Shown here: in pieces, positions 47,143 through 55,651 of the stretch
How positions within the stretch are numbered: the stretch's first letter is position 1
Layout: each line of letters opens with the position of its first letter
Source of the DNA: an uncultured Collinsella sp.
GTDB taxonomy: Bacteria; Actinomycetota; Coriobacteriia; Coriobacteriales; Coriobacteriaceae
NCBI GenBank assembly: GCA_900542905.1
Contig: UQPF01000003.1
Location: forward strand, 1 to 64,000
Length of the DNA: 64,000 nucleotides
Direction: 5' to 3'
The notes under the pieces: model-generated
The model's input: only the letters and a program-made list of their open reading frames with translations
Databases searched by the model: none
What the model was told of the DNA's origin: nothing
Position numbers and translations under genes: made by a program

Positions 47143-48174
47143 CTATGCGCGCGGTATCGCCGTGCTATGTCGAATAATGAGCTGACCGGGAATGCGAATG
47201 GCAACGGTTTTGCCCGCCGTACCCGCCTCGGGAACCGCATGCTCAAACACCTCGCGTCCGCGCTGATGTAGATCGAATCGCACGGTCGTGAGCTCGTTGT
47301 GTGCCACAAAATCATCGAGCGAATCATCGACGCCCACCACACTTACGTCCTCGGGCACGCGCAGACCGCTATCGCGCAGCGCTGCAATCGCGCCATTTGC
47401 CATCTGATCGTTTGCCGCGTAAATCGCCGTCATGGTGCGGTCGTGCTCGGCCAGGTACCTGCCGGCCTCGTAGCCGCTGTTGGCAGACCAGTCGCCCTCG
47501 AGCGGCTCTGCCGGCTCGATGTGTTTACGCTCGAGTGCATCCTGCCAACCGGCGCGACGAAATTGTTCGTCGACCGAGAACGACGGGCCGCCAATATAGC
47601 GAATCTGATCGTGCCCCAGCTCAAACAGGTGGTCCATAAGCAATAGCGAGCAGCCGTAATGATCGGAGTCGACCGTGGTCACCCGCGGGTGCGCGTACAT
47701 GGTAACGATGACCGTGCCAATGCCCGGCAGTGGATCAAACGTCTCAAAATCGGGCGCCATGCGGCTCATGCCGATGATGATGCCGTCCACCGGCAATGCG
47801 GCCATACGACGCGTGGCCTCGGCAAGCGAAAACTCCTCGGTCTTGGACATCTCGACCAGCGTGATGGCGCAATTATGCTCGCGAGCAGCGCTGGCGATGC
47901 CGTCGATCATTGAGAGGTTGCCGAACTTGGTGACATCGTTGACGCACAGGCCGACCGAATGGTAGCGACCGTCGCGCAGCGAGCGACCGGCATAACTCGG
48001 ACGAAAGCCGAGCTCTTGCATAGCGGCCTGCACACGCTGGCGCGTCTGCTCGTTAACGTTGGGCAAACCGTTGGCGACGCGCGAAACCGTCTGCTGCGAA
48101 ACGCCAGCAGCGCGGGCGACGTCGGCCATGGAGACCGGACGCGTACCTGTATCGTTGGACGGGCGCCTTGCCAC
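47143..48174 (-). CDS. LacI family regulator of galK-galT
   Basis: 343 residues. HTH MADVARAAGVSQQTVSRVANG, LacI hinge, effector domain with VTTVDSDHYG and AIYAANDQMANGAI. Start is a GTG at 48174 with AAGGTGA four bases before it. Divergent from galK; three copies of a TTAACGTACTC operator lie in the shared upstream region. It should repress galK-galT and itself, with galactose or a derivative as inducer. It is paralogous to the LacI proteins at 56.2 and 61.1 kb (shared GFRPSYAGRSLR-type hinge and DDSLDDFV end). Confidence 0.93.
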   Translation of the reverse strand: MARRPSNDTGTRPVSMADVARAAGVSQQTVSRVANGLPNVNEQTRQRVQAAMQELGFRPSYAGRSLRDGRYHSVGLCVNDVTKFGNLSMIDGIASAAREHNCAITLVEMSKTEEFSLAEATRRMAALPVDGIIIGMSRMAPDFETFDPLPGIGTVIVTMYAHPRVTTVDSDHYGCSLLLMDHLFELGHDQIRYIGGPSFSVDEQFRRAGWQDALERKHIEPAEPLEGDWSANSGYEAGRYLAEHDRTMTAIYAANDQMANGAIAALRDSGLRVPEDVSVVGVDDSLDDFVAHNELTTVRFDLHQRGREVFEHAVPEAGTAGKTVAIRIPGQLIIRHSTAIPRA

Positions 48175-48266
48175 AGGATCACCTTCACCCTTGCGAGATC
48201 TGAATAGCGTGCATGCCGGCCCGGGCAGAAACACACCCCGCGCCGAAGCCCGCTATCGTCGGACGC

Positions 48267-48469
48267 ATGTTAACGTACTCTACTTTTTCAATCCGCAACT
48301 CTTCTGCTTTATAAGTCCATACAGCAGTACCGTTCACGGCTGTATTTCTACCGATTACCAGATTCTCAAAAAGTGACAAGCGTTGTGTTATGAGTACGTT
48401 AACATAGCCCGTAACGTGCAGTATCGTGAACACTTGGTTCACGCCGCTTCAAGTTGTTAACGTACTCAT
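48267..48469. promoter_or_regulatory. gal operators and CCGTTC box
   Basis: Three copies of an operator: ATGTTAACGTACTC (48267-48280), its inverse GAGTACGTTAACAT (48392-48405) and TTGTTAACGTACTCA (48455-48469). Between them ACCGTTCACGG (48329-48339) is framed by ATACAG and CTGTAT. The arrangement suits looping by a tetrameric LacI-type repressor. Confidence 0.7.
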
Positions 48470-48512
48470 AACGACGCAAAACTCGCCCGTGCGCACCAAG
48501 GAAAGGACTCCC

Positions 48513-49718
48513 ATGACCACCCCCGACGAAAAGACATTCGCCACGCTCACCAAGCTGTTCGAGGAGGAGTTTGGCCCCATCGGCGACCGCCAGGTGCTCT
48601 ATGTGCACGCGCCCGGCCGTTCCGAGATCAGTGGCAACCACACCGACCACGAGGGCGGCCACGTTATCGCCGGCTCGCTTGATGTCGCCGTTGACGGCAT
48701 CGCCGTGGCAACCGACTCCAACAAGGTTCGCGTAGCCGACGAGGGCTATCCCACCTTTGAGATCACACTCGATACGCTAGATGTTCAGGAGTCCGAGAAG
48801 GGCACCTCCGCAAGCCTCGTCCGCGGTATGGCCCACGAGATTGCAGCTCTTGGCGTTGAGCCCCACGGCTTCGACTTCGCCTTCACCTGCTCCGTCCCCT
48901 CGGGCGGCGGCCTTTCCAGCTCTGCCGCCGTCGAGGCCGCATACGGTCGTGCCATGGAAACCCTCTGGGGCGCACCTGCCATCGAGCCCGTCGCGCTCGC
49001 CCAGATGAGCCAGCGCACCGAGAACAACTACTACGGCAAGCCCTGCGGTCTGATGGACCAGGCCGCCGTATGTCTGGGCGGCCTTGCCTACATGGACTTT
49101 GAGGACCAGGCTCAGCCTAAAACCCAGAAGCTCGAGCTCAACTTTGAGGATCACGGTTATGCGCTCGTGCTCGTTAAGGTCGGTGCCGACCACGTGGCCG
49201 CCACCGATGACTACGCCGCCGTTCCGCGCGAGATGCAGGACGTCGCCGCCGAGTTTGGCAAGGCACGCCTGTGCGAGGTAAACGTGGCGGACTTTGACGC
49301 CAAGCTCCCCGAGCTGCGCGCCAAGCTGGGCGACCGTGCCTGCCTGCGCGCCGTTCACTACTGGTACGAAAACGGCCTGGTCGACAAGCGCTGGGCAGCC
49401 CTGAACGCCGGCGACATCGACCAGTTCCTGGTCCTGACGCGCGAGTCCGGCGCCAGCTCTGCCATGTACCTGCAGAATGTCGTTGCCAAGCTGGGCTCCG
49501 AGCAGCCTTCCATGTATGCCCTGGCGCTGGCCGAGCACGTGCTCGACGGCCGCGGCGCCGTTCGTATCCACGGTGGCGGCTTTGGTGGCACCATCCAGGC
49601 CTTCGTGCCGCTCGACCTGGTCGACACCTTCATCGCCAAGATGAACGGCTGGCTGGGCGAAGGCTCTGCCCGTCACTACGCCATCTCTGACAAGGGGGCT
49701 TACGCGGCATGGCTGTAA
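48513..49718 (+). CDS. galK: Galactokinase
   Basis: GHMP kinase phosphorylating galactose at C1, first step of the Leloir pathway. 401 residues. The galactokinase signature GRSEISGNHTDHEGG (35-49) is present with Ser in place of the more usual Val in GRVNLIGEHTDY. The phosphate loop is PSGGGLSSSAAVE. ATG at 48513 follows AAAGGA. The last codons overlap galT. Confidence 0.93.
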   Translation: MTTPDEKTFATLTKLFEEEFGPIGDRQVLYVHAPGRSEISGNHTDHEGGHVIAGSLDVAVDGIAVATDSNKVRVADEGYPTFEITLDTLDVQESEKGTSASLVRGMAHEIAALGVEPHGFDFAFTCSVPSGGGLSSSAAVEAAYGRAMETLWGAPAIEPVALAQMSQRTENNYYGKPCGLMDQAAVCLGGLAYMDFEDQAQPKTQKLELNFEDHGYALVLVKVGADHVAATDDYAAVPREMQDVAAEFGKARLCEVNVADFDAKLPELRAKLGDRACLRAVHYWYENGLVDKRWAALNAGDIDQFLVLTRESGASSAMYLQNVVAKLGSEQPSMYALALAEHVLDGRGAVRIHGGGFGGTIQAFVPLDLVDTFIAKMNGWLGEGSARHYAISDKGAYAAWL

Positions 49719-51337
49719 TGACTGACGTGCGCGAGGCCGCGCAGAACCTGATCGAGTACGCTATCCACCGATCGATGATCGGCCAGGACGATCGCATCTG
49801 GGCATACAACACCATTTTGGAGTGCATCGGCGCCACGGGCCCCGCACTCGATATGGCCTGGGCGCTCCAGGTTGAGAAACTCTCGCTCTTGCACCCCGAT
49901 ACCTTGCCCGACTTTGACCTTGAAGGCACGCTTGCCGCGCTTTCCGAGACCGCCGTTGCCAACGGCGCCGCCGAGGACACGGCGTCGGGCCGCGACCGCA
50001 TCGCCATGCGCATCATGGGCGCGCTCATGCCGAGGCCTTCGGTTGTAAACGAGGAATTCAACGGCCGCATGGGCGTCAACGAGCCCCGCGCCGCGACCGA
50101 CTGGTTCTACGGCCTGTGCTGTGACACCGGTTACGTGCGCCGCGCCGCCATCGCGCGCAACATTAAATGGAGCACTTCCACCAACTGGGGTGACCTGGAG
50201 ATCACCATCAACCTGTCCAAGCCCGAGAAGGACCCGCGCGATATCGCCGCGGCAGGTGTAGCCAAGAACACGGGCGAGAAGTATCCCGCCTGCCAGCTCT
50301 GCATCGAAAACGAGGGCTATCCCGGACGCTCCGCCGCAGCCGACGGCGGCGCTCACCCCGCCCGCCAGAATCTGCGCGTTATCCCCATCCAGCTCGACGG
50401 CGAGCGCTGGGGTTTCCAGTACAGCCCGTACGCGTACTTTAACGAGCACTGCATCACGATGAGCTCCGAGCATCGTCCGATGCACGTCGACCGCAAGGGG
50501 CTGACCTGCCTGCTCGACTTTGTCGACCTGTTCCCGCACTACTTTATTGGCTCCAACGCCGACCTGCCTATCGTGGGCGGCTCGATCTTGTCGCACGACC
50601 ACTTCCAGGGCGGCGCGCACGAGTTCCCCATGATGCATGCCACCGAAGTCTCGCAGTTTAGCGTGCCCGGCTTTGACCAGGTCGGCGGTACCGTGTTGCA
50701 GTGGCCGCTTTCGGTGCTGCGACTGCGCTCGCATGACCGCGCTCAGCTGCTCGACGCTGCCGAGAAGATTATCCTCGCCTGGCGCGAGTGGACCGATGAG
50801 TCGGTTGGCGTTATCGCACACACGACCGACGGCGTAGCGCACAACACCGTGACGCCCGTCATCCGCCGCGTCGACTCCCGCGGCAATGCCGGCGGCGAGA
50901 TTTACGAGGCCTACCTGGCGCTTCGCTGCAATATCACGACCGACGAGCATCCGCTGGGCGTTTTCCACCCGCATGCCGAGTATCACCACATTAAGAAGGA
51001 GAACATCGGCCTGATCGAGGTCATGGGCCTGGCTATTTTGCCGCCGCGCTTGGTTCCTGAGCTCGGTGCTGTCCGCGAGCACCTGCTGGCGGCCAAAGCC
51101 GATGTCAGCTACGACCTTGCCGGCGCGCTCGAGGGCGATGATCTTTGCCGCAGCCATGCCGCGTGGGCCGAGGATGTCTATGCCCGCCGTGCCGACGAGC
51201 TTACGGCGGATAACGCCATCGATATCCTGCACGAGGAGGTCGGCGTGGTGTTCGGCCACGTGCTCGACAACGCCGGCGTCTTTAAGTGGGACGAAGCCGG
51301 CCGCGCCGCCCAGCAGCGCTTTATCGACTCGCTGTAA
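49709..51337 (+). CDS. galT: UDP-glucose--hexose-1-phosphate uridylyltransferase, type 2
   Basis: Exchanges UMP between UDP-glucose and galactose-1-phosphate. 542 residues, the Firmicutes/Actinobacteria type-2 GalT (about 490-510) rather than the short E. coli type. NEHCITMSSEHRPMHVDR and SILSHDHFQGGAHEFPM (HxH region) are diagnostic. It starts inside the end of galK; ATG 49709 or the ATG of TAATG at 49718 are both possible. Translational coupling to galK is certain. No galE is seen in the window. Confidence 0.93.
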   Translation: MAVMTDVREAAQNLIEYAIHRSMIGQDDRIWAYNTILECIGATGPALDMAWALQVEKLSLLHPDTLPDFDLEGTLAALSETAVANGAAEDTASGRDRIAMRIMGALMPRPSVVNEEFNGRMGVNEPRAATDWFYGLCCDTGYVRRAAIARNIKWSTSTNWGDLEITINLSKPEKDPRDIAAAGVAKNTGEKYPACQLCIENEGYPGRSAAADGGAHPARQNLRVIPIQLDGERWGFQYSPYAYFNEHCITMSSEHRPMHVDRKGLTCLLDFVDLFPHYFIGSNADLPIVGGSILSHDHFQGGAHEFPMMHATEVSQFSVPGFDQVGGTVLQWPLSVLRLRSHDRAQLLDAAEKIILAWREWTDESVGVIAHTTDGVAHNTVTPVIRRVDSRGNAGGEIYEAYLALRCNITTDEHPLGVFHPHAEYHHIKKENIGLIEVMGLAILPPRLVPELGAVREHLLAAKADVSYDLAGALEGDDLCRSHAAWAEDVYARRADELTADNAIDILHEEVGVVFGHVLDNAGVFKWDEAGRAAQQRFIDSL

Positions 51338-51370
51338 TGATCCCTTGGGGACGGAGGAAAACGGATCATT
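51336..51370. repeat. Small hairpin with conserved GGGGACGG loop behind galT
   Basis: AATGATCC (51336-51343) and GGATCATT (51363-51370) close a loop CTTGGGGACGGAGGAAAAC. On the minus strand the loop reads CCTCCGTCCCC and ends like other loops in this window. It overlaps the galT stop. Confidence 0.5.
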
Positions 51371-51382
51371 TCGTCTTCAAGA

Positions 51383-51425
51383 CAACGGCGCCCGCCGGCA
51401 ACATCGCCGGCGGGCGCCGTTTTTT
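51383..51425 (+). terminator. Terminator of the gal operon
   Basis: Perfect 16-bp stem AACGGCGCCCGCCGGC (51383-51398) with 51405-51420, followed by a run of T. Strong intrinsic terminator. Confidence 0.88.
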
Positions 51426-51431
51426 GAGTGT

Positions 51432-51558
51432 AGTCATTGGGGATGTTCTTAAACGACTGGTCATTAAAGAACGTCCCCGACGACTAATGACTCGAGCGTG
51501 GAAAATCTCCCACTTTGAGCTCGTATGGGCACCAAAAGCGGGAGATTATCCACGCTCG
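51432..51558. repeat. Two adjacent hairpins in the gal/lacC convergent gap
   Basis: First: AGTCATT/AATGACT outer (51432-51438 with 51486-51492) and GGGGATGTTCTT with AAGAACGTCCCC (11 of 12). Second: CGAGCGTGGAAAATCTCCC (51493-51511) with 51540-51558 (18 of 19). They touch at 51492/51493. Confidence 0.6.
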
Positions 51559-51579
51559 TTCTATTAGGAGTCGCAACCG

Positions 51580-52515
51580 CTACAACTCTACGACCTCAAC
51601 GCCGTTGTAAATCTCGTCCCAGCGGTCCATGACCAGGTGGCCGGTCTTGGGATCCATGGCGTTGAGCTTGCCGCAGGTATTGGCGGTCTTGAGCACCGTG
51701 ACGTCGTCGGCACCAGCAGCAATGGCATGCGCAAAGCCGGCGATGGTCGAGTCGCCGGAACCCGTCGCGTTCACAGCCGCAATCGCGGGCGTCTTGGCGC
51801 GGAACGCGCGGCCCTCGTGGAAGCCCACCGAACCGGCAGCGCCCATCGAAACGACGACCCAGGGAATACCGGCAAAGCGGCCATCGGCGGCAAGCGCCTC
51901 GCGCAGGGCATCGACATCATCGGTCGTAAAGGACGTACCCAGCAGGCCGTTAATCTCGGTCAGGTTGGGCTTTACGAGCTCAGGCTTAGCGTCGGACTCC
52001 AGCGCGGCCTCCAGCGATGCGCCCGAGGTGTCGAGCAGCACCTTGGCGCCCGCCTCTTCGGCGATCTTGACGAGCTCGGCATAGTAGCCGGCATCGACGC
52101 CACGCGGCAGCGAGCCCGAAAGCGTCACAACGTCAGCCTTCGCTGCAAGCTCGGCGAACTTGGCCGTAAAGGCCTCGAGCTCGGCTGGGACGATCTGTGG
52201 GCCGCTCTCCAGCAGCTCGGTCTGATTACCCTCGTGCAGAATATTCAGGCAAATGCGCGTCTCACCGGCGATGGGCACAAAGTCATTCTTGACACCATCG
52301 GCATCCATGAGCTCGGCCATATAGGCACCCATGTGCCCGCCAAGCAAGCCGGTTGCAAGTACGTCGTCGCCCAGCTGCAACAGCACGCGGCTCACGTTGA
52401 GGCCCTTGCCGCCAGCGGTCTTTTCGGGCGTCACGCGGTTAACATCGTCGATGATCAGCTTGTCGAGCTGATAGCGCGTATCGATCGACGGGTTCATGGT
52501 AACGGTCAGAATCAT
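51580..52515 (-). CDS. lacC: Tagatose-6-phosphate kinase / 1-phosphofructokinase family
   Basis: PfkB-family kinase of 311 residues. N-terminal TAGGKGLNVSR, ATP-site TLSGSLPRGVD and the catalytic NATGSGDS near 245. In the lac context it should phosphorylate tagatose-6-phosphate to the 1,6-bisphosphate; a fructose-1-phosphate role is the alternative but no fructose PTS lies nearby. AGGAG precedes the ATG. Downstream of lacA and lacB on the same strand but separated from lacB by 340 bp containing a family-2 element. Confidence 0.88.
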   Translation of the reverse strand: MILTVTMNPSIDTRYQLDKLIIDDVNRVTPEKTAGGKGLNVSRVLLQLGDDVLATGLLGGHMGAYMAELMDADGVKNDFVPIAGETRICLNILHEGNQTELLESGPQIVPAELEAFTAKFAELAAKADVVTLSGSLPRGVDAGYYAELVKIAEEAGAKVLLDTSGASLEAALESDAKPELVKPNLTEINGLLGTSFTTDDVDALREALAADGRFAGIPWVVVSMGAAGSVGFHEGRAFRAKTPAIAAVNATGSGDSTIAGFAHAIAAGADDVTVLKTANTCGKLNAMDPKTGHLVMDRWDEIYNGVEVVEL

Positions 52516-52639
52516 GTTGGACTCCTGTTTAGAAAACCGGCCCGCGCCCCCTCACAGAAACGCGAGCCGTCAATTAAAAAGCCGCAGAATGCCGGGTACC
52601 GCCAAAACGAAGCACACAAGCTCAGCAAGCAAAAGTGTT

Positions 52640-52856
52640 ATCAGAGCAGTTCGCTTGCCAGACGGCTTCGCAACAACAGGGGCGACCCCACAGGCACCCC
52701 CAACGTCAGCGTGAAGCCAGCTGGCGAGGCAAGGTGCCTTGAAGCGAGGCGGCATTGACCTTCTGGCCATGCCACTGAAGCTGAACGGCAGCTCGCCCGC
52801 CAGATGGCTTCGCAGCGTCGACTGGTCTGGCGTTCGGTAGAACGCCGGAACCCCAC
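52640..52856 (-). repeat. Family-2 structured element, copy 4, between lacB and lacC
   Basis: On the minus strand, from the lacB stop: GGCGTTC-TACC-GAACGCC hairpin, GTCGACGCTGC, arm GAAGCCATCTGGCG, CTGCCGTTCAGCTTC, inner region GGCATGGCC...AATGCCGCCTCGC, TTCAAGGCACCTTGC, arm CGCCAGCTGGCTTC (13 of 14), ACGCTGACGTT. Same order of boxes as copy 1. It explains most of the 340-bp gap; the frames crossing it are not called as genes. Confidence 0.72.
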
Positions 52857-53380
52857 TAGTCGTGGTATTCGCCGCGGTCCCACTTCTCCAGGAACTCGTC
52901 AAAGAAGTGCGGGTCAGCCTGAGCCTCGGCGTCGGCCTTGTTGCAGGCATCAATCTTGGCAATCAGGGCATCGTGCTCGGGAGTCTTGTCGTAGGGCTCC
53001 TCCAGGAAGGCAAGCATGATATCGGCCATCAGGAACTCGCCGGTGATCTTGCCGCCAAAGCCCACGATGTTGGCGTTGAGCTCGCGACGGGCATACAGGG
53101 CAGAGGTCATGTCGCGAACCAGGGCGCAGCGGGCGCCGGGAACCTTGTTGACGGCGTTGGTGATGCCGATGCCGGTGCCGCACAGGGCCACGCCAAAGTC
53201 GGCCTTGCCGCTGGCAACAGCCTCGCCCACGGCCTTACCGTAAATGGGATAGTGCGTACGGGTGTGGCTGTAGGTGCCGCAGTCAAGCACCTTGTAGCCA
53301 GCCTGCTCCAGGCGGTCGGCCAGATAGATCTTCTCGTCCGTAACGATATGGTCGCAACCGATTGCGATGGTCTTCTTCAT
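52856..53380 (-). CDS. lacB: Galactose-6-phosphate isomerase subunit LacB
   Basis: 174 residues, RpiB/LacAB superfamily, size of LacB (171). [13 protein letters not shown] at the start and the catalytic [14 protein letters not shown] are present. With LacA it interconverts galactose-6-phosphate and tagatose-6-phosphate. AAAGGA precedes the ATG; lacA lies 62 bp upstream. The pairing of a 174- and a 142-residue RpiB-like protein is what identifies LacAB rather than ribose-5-phosphate isomerase. Confidence 0.92.
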   Translation of the reverse strand: MKKTIAIGCDHIVTDEKIYLADRLEQAGYKVLDCGTYSHTRTHYPIYGKAVGEAVASGKADFGVALCGTGIGITNAVNKVPGARCALVRDMTSALYARRELNANIVGFGGKITGEFLMADIMLAFLEEPYDKTPEHDALIAKIDACNKADAEAQADPHFFDEFLEKWDRGEYHD

Positions 53381-53443
53381 CAGAACGTCCTTTCGTCTGA
53401 ATTCACAAGTTGAGATAGAAGTTCGAGTTCTCGGTGGCTCTCG

Positions 53444-53872
53444 TTAGGCCATCTTATTGAGCATGTCGACACGGATCTGGTGACGGCCGCCGGCGTACTG
53501 GGCGCGCAGGAACTCGCGGGCGATTTTCTTGGCGACCTCGGTGCCCACAACGCCCGGGCCCATGGTGACCATGCGCGAGCCGTTGTGTTCGCGGGTCATG
53601 TAAGCGGAACGCTCATCGGAAATGTTGGCGACGACCATGCCCTTGATCTTGACGGCGGCCATATAGGAGCCGACGCCGTACTTATCGAATGCGAAGCCCT
53701 GGGAATCCTTGTGCTCCAGCAGGTCCTTGGCAACGGCGGTGGCGGAATCGACAAAGTCCGCGGCAGGGGTCTCGGAATAGTCGACGACCTCGTGACCGTC
53801 GGCGATGAGCATCTCCTTGATGGACTCCTTCATCGACATACCGTCGGCATCGGAAGCGATTACAACTCTCAT
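53444..53872 (-). CDS. lacA: Galactose-6-phosphate isomerase subunit LacA
   Basis: 142 residues, exactly the LacA size. VVIASDADGMSMKESI at the start. The GTGIG cysteine loop of RpiB is replaced by DKYGVGSYMAA, as expected for the non-catalytic-cysteine LacA subunit. Ends in GGRHQIRVDMLNKMA. First gene of lacABC; AAGGAGG before the ATG. Confidence 0.92.
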   Translation of the reverse strand: MRVVIASDADGMSMKESIKEMLIADGHEVVDYSETPAADFVDSATAVAKDLLEHKDSQGFAFDKYGVGSYMAAVKIKGMVVANISDERSAYMTREHNGSRMVTMGPGVVGTEVAKKIAREFLRAQYAGGRHQIRVDMLNKMA

Positions 53873-53966
53873 GACATCCTCCTTGAGAGATACGCAGGTG
53901 CGTAGTTTCTGTTTGGAAGTGTTGAATCGCGTTCAGGTCCGGGCATCTGAATGTGCGGTTCTTCAC

Positions 53967-54054
53967 TGTTCATGTTTATTTGAACACATTCGAACATTAA
54001 CTGCAACAATAATTTGTTTGTCTTTGTTCTTTTTTGAACAAATACCGTTCGCGG
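53967..54054 (-). promoter_or_regulatory. lacA promoter region: GAACA boxes and CCGTTC box
   Basis: TGTTCA (53967-53972) and TGAACA (53981-53986) frame an inverted repeat. TGAACA-N4-CGAACA (53981-53996) is a direct repeat also seen at lacF. TTTGTTC-TTTTTT-GAACAAA (54023-54042) is a perfect palindrome. ACCGTTCGCGG is at 54044-54054. Dense site of regulation for the lacABC operon. Confidence 0.6.
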
Positions 54055-54113
54055 ATGGTTGCTGACCGTTTGGACTCAGAAAAGGCCCGGCTTACCGCGC
54101 ATTCAACAAACAA

Positions 54114-54146
54114 AAGGGCGGCCGAGAACGTGTCTCGGGCGCCCTT
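54114..54146 (-). terminator. Terminator of the membrane-protein gene
   Basis: 14-bp stem with one mismatch (AAGGGCG / CGCCCTT ends). On the minus strand it is followed by TTTTGTTTGTTG. Confidence 0.75.
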
Positions 54147-54180
54147 CGGCGGTATGCCCCAGTATATACAGCTGTTTTAG

Positions 54181-55185
54181 CTACTCGGACTGCCCGCCCT
54201 TTTTGGCGTGCTTGGACGGAGCGCTCAGAAAGCGACCCGTCAGATAGTTCGCCGGGCCGGAAATATCAATCCCCAGTAGCACGTGCCCCAGCCACAAAAA
54301 CGCCGCGAGCACCAGCAATGGAATCACGCACGAGGTCACGATCATCACGATGACGCCTTCGATCAGATCGGTCACCTGCTGCACAATTTCATCGGTAATC
54401 TGCTTGGCACCGCTGGTCACCGATGTGACGAGACCCGAGGCACCGTCGGCAAGCTGCTCAAGCACATTCTTGGACTCTGTGGACTCGGTCTTTTTCTTGC
54501 TTGCTTTGGAGCTGTCGCTATCTGCCGCATCCGCAGCCTTTTGCTGAGCTTGCTCAATACTTACGCGATACGTTTCATCGACCTTCTGCGACACCCATAC
54601 GCTTGCGGGCACCAACACCATGCCAATTATGGCGACCACCAGCACACGCGTTGCCACGCGGCGAATGACTGTGCTCGTGCTCCAGCGTCCGTGAATGCCA
54701 AGTGAGATCGCAAAGAGCACCAGCGCAAACGGGATCAGGATGCCCAGGCCAACCGACCACAAAATCGTAAGCAAATATTTCTCTAGGTATAGCACGGCAA
54801 GCACGATACCAAGGTTGCCTGAAAGCTGCGCGAGCTGCTCGGCGACTGGCGTTCCCGTATCGCCCGGCAGCGCAGTGATACCCGCAGATAGGGCGACGCA
54901 CGAGGTCGTGAGCGCCAAAACATTGCCCTTCTTTTGATCGATGACCTCGATGGTGGAGTCCCAAGTCTTGGTATCGGCAAAATGCGGACGAGCTACAAAG
55001 CCCGACAGCAGCGCCAGTACCACGAGCGCAACGATAAAGCCAATCTGTAGCTTTTTGTTTGCGCACACGATATCGGACAGGCTGGGCTGTAGCTCGGTTA
55101 CCGTCGTATGCTCAGTTATCTGGACAGGACGCCCATGGGCCATCTCGTGCGCACCTCTTTTTTGTATTGACCCGTTATCCGGCAT
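54181..55185 (-). CDS. Membrane protein of unknown function in the lac region
   Basis: 334 residues. Membrane helices near 48-66, 138-165, 176-198 and 275-305, with a Lys/Ser/Asp-rich stretch (about 205-240) and amphipathic helix (240-272) between the last two. A 45-residue polar N-terminus precedes. I do not recognise the family. It sits between lacA and lacF on the same strand but has its own terminator, so it may be an independent gene. GAGGAGG precedes the ATG. Confidence 0.75.
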   Translation of the reverse strand: MPDNGSIQKRGAHEMAHGRPVQITEHTTVTELQPSLSDIVCANKKLQIGFIVALVVLALLSGFVARPHFADTKTWDSTIEVIDQKKGNVLALTTSCVALSAGITALPGDTGTPVAEQLAQLSGNLGIVLAVLYLEKYLLTILWSVGLGILIPFALVLFAISLGIHGRWSTSTVIRRVATRVLVVAIIGMVLVPASVWVSQKVDETYRVSIEQAQQKAADAADSDSSKASKKKTESTESKNVLEQLADGASGLVTSVTSGAKQITDEIVQQVTDLIEGVIVMIVTSCVIPLLVLAAFLWLGHVLLGIDISGPANYLTGRFLSAPSKHAKKGGQSE

Positions 55186-55301
55186 TTGGATACCTCCTCA
55201 TTCCGGCCTGTATTGCGGGTGAAAGTATACCCATCCAGCGAAAAACCGAACGGGAGGGCGTGCAGAAGCTCCATAACGCTGCTAGTCGAACAGTGCCATT
55301 T

Positions 55302-55455
55302 CAAAACTATGCCGGTTTACTACCGTAAAACCGATAGGACCGACCACATTTGCTATTAGCAGAAAATGGCAAGCTTTCTACCTGCGGCTTTGATAACGCT
55401 GTTCTTTCTATAGTTGAAAGAATACGATTCATCGTAGTAAACCGGCATAGTTTTG
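55302..55455. mobile_element. 154-bp element with perfect 22-bp terminal inverted repeats
   Basis: CAAAACTATGCCGGTTTACTAC (positions 55302-55323) is repeated exactly in inverse at 55434-55455. The 110-bp interior is AT-richer and holds TTCTTTC/GAAAGAA (about 55402-55422). It has the size and form of a MITE, but no target duplication is visible; a long RNA hairpin is the alternative. Confidence 0.5.
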
Positions 55456-55590
55456 TAACCGACGGGTCGAGTCGGCACCGCAACAAACCTAATAACCCGT
55501 TTTCTTCCATCCTCAAAGGATCAAATGCATGGCAGGAGTGTCCCTAACTGCCGGCAGATAAGGAACGTCCCCAAGTGCCGGGTAAAAAGA

Positions 55591-55624
55591 AAAAGCCCTG
55601 TCGCGAGTCTGCGGCAGAGCTTTT
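55591..55624 (-). terminator. Terminator after lacF
   Basis: AAAAGCCCTGTCGC pairs with GCGGCAGAGCTTTT at 12 of 14. On the minus strand a TTTTCTTTTTAC tract follows. Confidence 0.75.
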
Positions 55625-55651
55625 GGAAGGGGACTTGGTTGTGAGGGCTCG

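Larger units (their letters stand above)
55186..55651. other. Intergenic region with a 22-bp terminal-inverted-repeat element and hairpins
   Basis: Contains the element at 55302-55455, a hairpin CCGGCA...TGCCGG with loop AAGGAACGTCCCC (55551-55581) and the lacF terminator (55591-55624). No gene is seen. Confidence 0.5.

Noticed and set aside
52570..52962. 130-codon minus frame between lacB and lacC ending in a hydrophobic segment
   Set aside because: It overlaps the end of lacB and runs through family-2 copy 4. Its apparent conserved peptide is explained by DNA conservation of that element. No ribosome site.
52856..53872. LacA and LacB as ribose-5-phosphate isomerase B paralogues
   Set aside because: The pair has the exact 142/174 size relationship of LacAB, one lacks the catalytic cysteine loop, and both lie next to lacC and lac PTS genes.
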